A stretch of DNA of 10,341 bases from NCBI GenBank assembly GCA_964353935.1, contig CAYGXL010000087.1, forward strand, positions 1 to 10,341, read 5' to 3'. Made by a program: the position numbers and the translations under genes. Source of the stretch: JAOUJD01 sp964353935 (lineage in GTDB: Bacteria; Pseudomonadota; Gammaproteobacteria; Burkholderiales; Burkholderiaceae_F). Under the pieces are notes generated by a model that made no database searches, was not told the origin of the DNA, and worked only from the letters and a program-made list of their open reading frames with translations. This document shows, piece by piece, positions 7,313 through 10,341 of the stretch (the first letter of the stretch is position 1; each line of letters begins with the position of its first letter).

Positions 7313-8194
7313 TCAGCGCGCCGCCGACGCTTTCGTGATGTCCGCCTTGCGACCCATCAGCACGCCGTGGATGTCGGCGCCGAACGTGCGCACCGTTTCC
7401 ATCACGGTCTTGTTGCGGCGAACGAGCCAGTTGTAACCCATGACCGCCGGCACCGCGACCGCCAGACCGATGGCCGTCATGATCAGGGCCTCGCCGACCG
7501 GCCCGGCGACCTTGTCGATCGACGCCTGGCCGGCGATGCCGATCGCCGTCAGCGCGTGATAGATGCCCCACACCGTGCCGAACAGGCCGACGAACGGGGC
7601 GGTCGAGCCGACCGTCGCGAGGAACGAGAGGCCGTCCTGCGTGCGGCTCTGCACGCCGTCGACCGCGCGCTGGACCGACATCGTGACCCAGCTGTTGAGA
7701 TCGATGTTCTCGGTGAGCGCGCCTTCGTGGTGCTCGTTGGCGTCGATGCCCTGCTCCGCGATGTAGCGATAGGCGCTGCCTTCCTTGAGGCGCTTCGCGC
7801 CCTCGCGCAGCGACGGCGCCTTCCAGAAGGAGTTGCGCATCTCGCGGCCTTCGCGGATCAGCTTCGCCTGCTCCCACAGCTTGACGAAGATGATGTACCA
7901 GGAGCCCATCGACATGATCACCAGGATGATCAGCGTGCCCTTGGAAACCCAGTCGCCCTGGCGCCACAGCGCTTCGAGGCCGTACGGGTTCTCGACGGTT
8001 TCCTTGGTGACGGTCGGGATGGGAGCGGCCGGCACAGCCACCGGCGCCGCGGGCGCGGCGGCGGGGGCCGGCGCGTCGGCGGCAGGCGCCTTCTGGGCGT
8101 CGGCCTGCGCGAAGGTGGACGCGGGCGCGGCGAGCCCGGCGACGGTGAGCATCACCGCCAGAAAGGCCGCGTGGCGACGGATGAAACGGACCAT
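7313..8194 (-). CDS. exbB: ExbB with signal peptide and Ala/Pro-rich extension
   Basis: A 293-residue MotA/TolQ/ExbB protein, longer than the about 220-245 residues of the simplest forms. The extra length is N-terminal: a signal-like segment (1-29, ending STFAQ), then an Ala/Pro-rich stretch (31-60) likely to lie in the periplasm. The conserved core follows. TM1 is about 86-105, TM2 about 199-217 (APFVGLFGTVWGIYHAL) and TM3 about 233-258 (EALIMTAIGLAVAVPAVMGY). Thr207 and Thr240 match the functional threonines of TM2 and TM3. It forms the channel ring around ExbD that harvests proton-motive force for TonB. CAGGAGATAAGAAA precedes the ATG. The 95 bases between tonB and exbB hold a small hairpin (GGCGC-CACC-GCGCC on the minus strand, 8260-8247) but no clear terminator, so co-transcription with tonB is likely. 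Confidence 0.95.
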   Translation of the reverse strand: MVRFIRRHAAFLAVMLTVAGLAAPASTFAQADAQKAPAADAPAPAAAPAAPVAVPAAPIPTVTKETVENPYGLEALWRQGDWVSKGTLIILVIMSMGSWYIIFVKLWEQAKLIREGREMRNSFWKAPSLREGAKRLKEGSAYRYIAEQGIDANEHHEGALTENIDLNSWVTMSVQRAVDGVQSRTQDGLSFLATVGSTAPFVGLFGTVWGIYHALTAIGIAGQASIDKVAGPVGEALIMTAIGLAVAVPAVMGYNWLVRRNKTVMETVRTFGADIHGVLMGRKADITKASAAR

Positions 8195-8289
8195 TTTCTT
8201 ATCTCCTGGTGGAAGATGAAACGAGCGCTGATCGGGAGAACGGCTTGGCGCGGTGGCGCCGGTGTCCAGTCAGCTTCGCTCCAAAAAAA

Positions 8290-8946
8290 TCAACGAATCC
8301 TGAAACTAATCGGCGCCTGCACCCGGATGTCCTGGCCTCCGGACTGGCATTGCAACTGGTTCACCACCGCCATCGCCGAACGGTTGAAGACGCGGTTGGA
8401 CGACGACTTGATCGCGGCGTCCTTGATCTGCCCGTTCGCGCCGACGGTGAACTCGATGACCACCTCGCCCTCGGTGCCGCCCTGCAGGGCTTCGCGCGGG
8501 TAGACGATCGAGGACATCACTTCGCGATAGTTGGCGCAAGCGACCTGGGCGCTGCGAATCGCGGGCGCGACGGCGGCCACCGGCGTCTCTGGCACCTTCT
8601 GGATCACCGGCGCCTGCGGCGCGGGCGGCGCGTCCTTCGTCACGGCCGTGATGGTCGGCGCGGTGGTCGGCGGCGGCGCGATGTTGATTTCCGGCGGCGG
8701 GATGAACGGCGGCGGAGGCGCCTGAACCTTGGGCGGGGGGGGAACGACTTCCTGCGGCGGCGGCGGCTTCTTGATGATCTCCTCGATCACCTTCACTTCG
8801 ATCGGACCCTTGACGACCTCGACCACCTTGCGCGCCAGGCCGCTGACGAGCGCCCACACGACGAGGACGTGAAGGATCACGACCGCGCCGATGCCGATCA
8901 GGTGCCGCGTCGGATCGCGCTGTTGCTGGGCAAAGTCCATGGCCAT
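8290..8946 (-). CDS. tonB: TonB energy transducer
   Basis: A 218-residue TonB. The N-terminal membrane anchor is about 16-38 (LIGIGAVVILHVLVVWALVS); His26 and Leu33 match His20 and Leu27 of the E. coli anchor, where His20 is needed for coupling to ExbB/ExbD. A proline-rich spacer (about 61-128, with PPPP runs and KPPPP) spans the periplasm. The C-terminal domain (about 137-218) holds YPREALQGGTEGEVVIEFTV and SSNRVFNRSAM, the part that grips receptor TonB boxes. Cys137 and Cys200 bracket this domain and could form a disulfide; similar cysteine-bearing TonB domains are familiar in betaproteobacteria. GGAGGT (8960-8955) lies eight bases before the first ATG; a second ATG two codons on is possible. 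First gene of the operon tonB-exbB-exbD-exbD-TPR. Confidence 0.95.
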   Translation of the reverse strand: MAMDFAQQQRDPTRHLIGIGAVVILHVLVVWALVSGLARKVVEVVKGPIEVKVIEEIIKKPPPPQEVVPPPPKVQAPPPPFIPPPEINIAPPPTTAPTITAVTKDAPPAPQAPVIQKVPETPVAAVAPAIRSAQVACANYREVMSSIVYPREALQGGTEGEVVIEFTVGANGQIKDAAIKSSSNRVFNRSAMAVVNQLQCQSGGQDIRVQAPISFRIR

Positions 8947-8984
8947 GGGGTCGTACCTCCCTGGGTCCGATTTCGCAAAAACCC

Positions 8985-9009
8985 GCGATTCTAATCCCGG
9001 CGGAATCGC
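8985..9009. repeat. inverted repeat between ruvB and tonB
   Basis: GCGATTC (8985-8991) and GAATCGC (9003-9009) are perfect 7-base arms around an 11-base spacer. Two readings are possible. It may be an operator, since it covers the -10 of the candidate tonB promoter. Or it may be a weak terminator for ruvB, since on the minus strand the hairpin is followed by GGGTTTTTG. The long loop and the three G before the T-run make a strong terminator less likely. It does not match a Fur box. Confidence 0.4.
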
Positions 9010-9017
9010 TTACGCAA
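8988..9017 (-). promoter_or_regulatory. candidate sigma-70 promoter of the tonB operon
   Basis: On the minus strand TTGCGT (9017-9012) and TAGAAT (8993-8988) are separated by 18 bases, each with four or more matches to consensus. The predicted transcript would start about 35 bases before the tonB ATG, just ahead of its strong ribosome-binding site. The inverted repeat at 8985-9009 overlaps the -10 and the spacer. Confidence 0.4.
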
Positions 9018-9061
9018 AGCTGACTTTAGGGTGCGGCGTCTATGCGCCCGGACGGGTGGCG

Positions 9062-10120
9062 CTAGAACAACTGCTCCGGTCCGCCTCCCGCCGGCCGGGG
9101 TTCGGCGAGGCCGAAGTGCCGGTAAGCCCCCACCGGAGCCACCCGGCCGCGCGGCGTGCGTTGCAGCATGCCTTGCTGGATCAGGTACGGCTCGACGACG
9201 TCTTCCAGGGTATCCCGCTCCTCGCCGACGGCCGCGGCCAGATTGTCGATGCCCACCGGACCGCCGCCGAACTTCTCGATGATCGCCAGCAGGAGCTTCC
9301 TGTCCATCAGGTCGAGCCCCATTGCGTCCACCTCGAGCATCGCCAGCGCGGCATCGGCCACCTTCCGGTCGATCTCGCCCGTGCCCTTGACTTCCGCGTA
9401 GTCGCGCACGCGGCGCAGCAGCCGGTTGGCGATGCGCGGCGTGCCACGCGATCGCAGCGCGATCTCTGCCGCGCCTTCCGGCGTCACTCGCGCCTTCAGC
9501 AGGCGCCCCGAGCGCGTGACGATGGCCGTCAGTTCCTCGTGGGAATAGAACTCGAGCCGGGCGACGATCCCGAATCGGTCGCGCAGGGGATTGGTCAGCA
9601 TCCCGGCGCGCGTCGTCGCGCCGACCAGCGTGAACGGCGGCAGGTCGAGCTTGATCGACCGCGCGGCCGGACCCTCGCCGATGAGGATGTCGATCTGGAA
9701 ATCCTCGAGGGCCGGATACAGGATCTCTTCGACGATCGGCGACAGGCGATGGATCTCGTCGATGAACAGGACATCGTTCTTCTCGAGGTTGGTCAGGATG
9801 GCCGCGAGGTCCCCCGGCCGCTCCAGCACGGGCCCGGAGGTCTGCCTCATGTTCACGCCCATCTCGTACGCGATGATGTGCGCAAGCGTGGTCTTGCCTA
9901 GGCCCGGCGGTCCGAACAGGAGCACGTGGTCGAGCGCCTCGGCACGATTGCGCGCGGCCGTTACGAAGATCTCGAACTGCTCACGGACCTTCACCTGGCC
10001 AACGTACTCGGCGAGCGTGGTCGGGCGCAGCGCGCGCTCGATCACCTCCTCGTTCGGCGAGGCGGGGCCGGCTGCGACGATGCGTTCTGGTTCGATCACG
10101 GGACGGTTTGTCTCAGCCAC
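9062..10120 (-). CDS. ruvB: RuvB, Holliday-junction branch-migration ATPase
   Basis: A complete 352-residue AAA+ motor. Visible motifs are Walker A GPPGLGKTT (70-78), Walker B DEIH (121-124), sensor 1 GATTRAG (167-173), and PLRDRFG (178-184) bearing the arginine finger. The beta-hairpin region about 133-162 (EILYPALEDFQIDILIGEGP...) is where RuvA domain III docks. The C-terminal winged-helix domain ends in TPRGRVAPVGAYRHFGL and a Pro/Gly tail. RuvB rings pull DNA through the RuvA-held junction during recombination repair. The chosen start is GTG (10120-10118), overlapping the ruvA end by eight bases; this gives the usual short leader before PASPNEEVIERALRP. No ATG is nearby in frame, and a GTG seven codons later is an alternative. 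Confidence 0.97.
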   Translation of the reverse strand: MAETNRPVIEPERIVAAGPASPNEEVIERALRPTTLAEYVGQVKVREQFEIFVTAARNRAEALDHVLLFGPPGLGKTTLAHIIAYEMGVNMRQTSGPVLERPGDLAAILTNLEKNDVLFIDEIHRLSPIVEEILYPALEDFQIDILIGEGPAARSIKLDLPPFTLVGATTRAGMLTNPLRDRFGIVARLEFYSHEELTAIVTRSGRLLKARVTPEGAAEIALRSRGTPRIANRLLRRVRDYAEVKGTGEIDRKVADAALAMLEVDAMGLDLMDRKLLLAIIEKFGGGPVGIDNLAAAVGEERDTLEDVVEPYLIQQGMLQRTPRGRVAPVGAYRHFGLAEPRPAGGGPEQLF

Positions 10121-10341
10121 GGGCCAGCGACTTCAGCGCGAGCCGGATGCCATCCGACACGCCGGTGCCGGGCGACAGGGTACGCACGGCTGACGCCGCC
10201 TCCCGCTCGTTGTAGCCGAGCGCGATCAGGGCGTGGAGCACGTCGGCATGCGCATCGCCCGCCGCCGGCGTCGTCGCCGTGCCGAGTTCGGCGCCGAGCT
10301 TTCCCTTCAGCTCGAGCAACAGGCGTTCCGCGGTCTTCTTG
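10113..10341 (-). CDS. ruvA: RuvA, C-terminal part (cut by window edge)
   Basis: The last 75 codons of ruvA run in from the right edge. The first visible residues, KKTAERLLLELKGK, belong to the second helix-hairpin-helix DNA-binding motif. A variable, flexible linker follows (LGAELGTATTPAAGDA). The C-terminal domain III (DVLHALIALGYNEREAASAVRTL...LALKSLARG) binds RuvB. RuvA tetramers clamp the four-way junction and load RuvB. By comparison with the usual family length of around 195-200 residues, somewhat more than half the protein lies outside the window. Its stop overlaps the start of ruvB by eight bases, so the two are co-translated. Confidence 0.95.
   Translation of the reverse strand, partial: KKTAERLLLELKGKLGAELGTATTPAAGDAHADVLHALIALGYNEREAASAVRTLSPGTGVSDGIRLALKSLARG

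Noticed and set aside
8195..8289. Terminator between tonB and exbB suggested by a run of seven T right after the tonB stop
   Set aside because: No stem precedes the T-run. The only hairpin nearby (8247-8260) lies after it on the minus strand, has a 5-bp stem and lacks its own T-run.
6974..8503. 509-codon plus-strand open frame across exbD, exbB and tonB
   Set aside because: It is antisense to three genes with clear family motifs. The product is His/Arg/Asp-rich and unlike any protein I recognise.

Overview
The window looks like a high-GC (roughly two-thirds G+C by eye) Gram-negative chromosome, most likely a betaproteobacterium. The clues are the form of RuvB, a YbgC with the YYANYLKFFERARTEWLR signature, and the ruvAB/ybgC-tolQRA gene order. 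A run of exactly 100 N (1869-1968) marks a scaffold gap, so everything left of it is joined to the rest only by scaffolding.

Left block (1-1680, minus strand): ybgC-tolQ-tolR-tolA, the start of the Tol-Pal cell-envelope operon. The genes overlap or abut, and tolA runs off the window edge. Next to it lie about 190 bases of contig end (1681-1868) with a short stretch that reads like an ABC-ATPase Walker B/D-loop, then the gap.

Middle block: a 905-residue TonB-dependent outer-membrane receptor lies on the plus strand (2199-4916), preceded by an inverted-repeat-rich leader. It converges on a minus-strand operon, tonB-exbB-exbD-exbD-TPR (8946 down to 5077). Two strong intrinsic terminators separate the two units. 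One is a UUCG hairpin serving the receptor, the other a symmetric bidirectional hairpin. The operon encodes a complete proton-driven TonB energiser with two different ExbD subunits and an exported TPR protein. The adjacent receptor is a natural but unproven client; its substrate cannot be read from the sequence.

Right block (9062-10341, minus strand): ruvB (complete) and the 3' part of ruvA, encoding the Holliday-junction branch-migration machine.

ruvA, ruvB, ybgC, tolQ, tolR and tolA all point the same way, in the order familiar from many proteobacteria (ruvCAB-ybgC-tolQRAB-pal). The most economical reading is that a TonB-system/receptor module sits inside an ancestral ruvB-ybgC junction. 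Two related ion-driven machines (TolQRA and TonB-ExbBDD) are therefore neighbours. No RNA genes, CRISPR array, insertion sequence or clearly new system was seen. The least understood parts are the TPR protein, the second ExbD, and the sequence flanking the gap.
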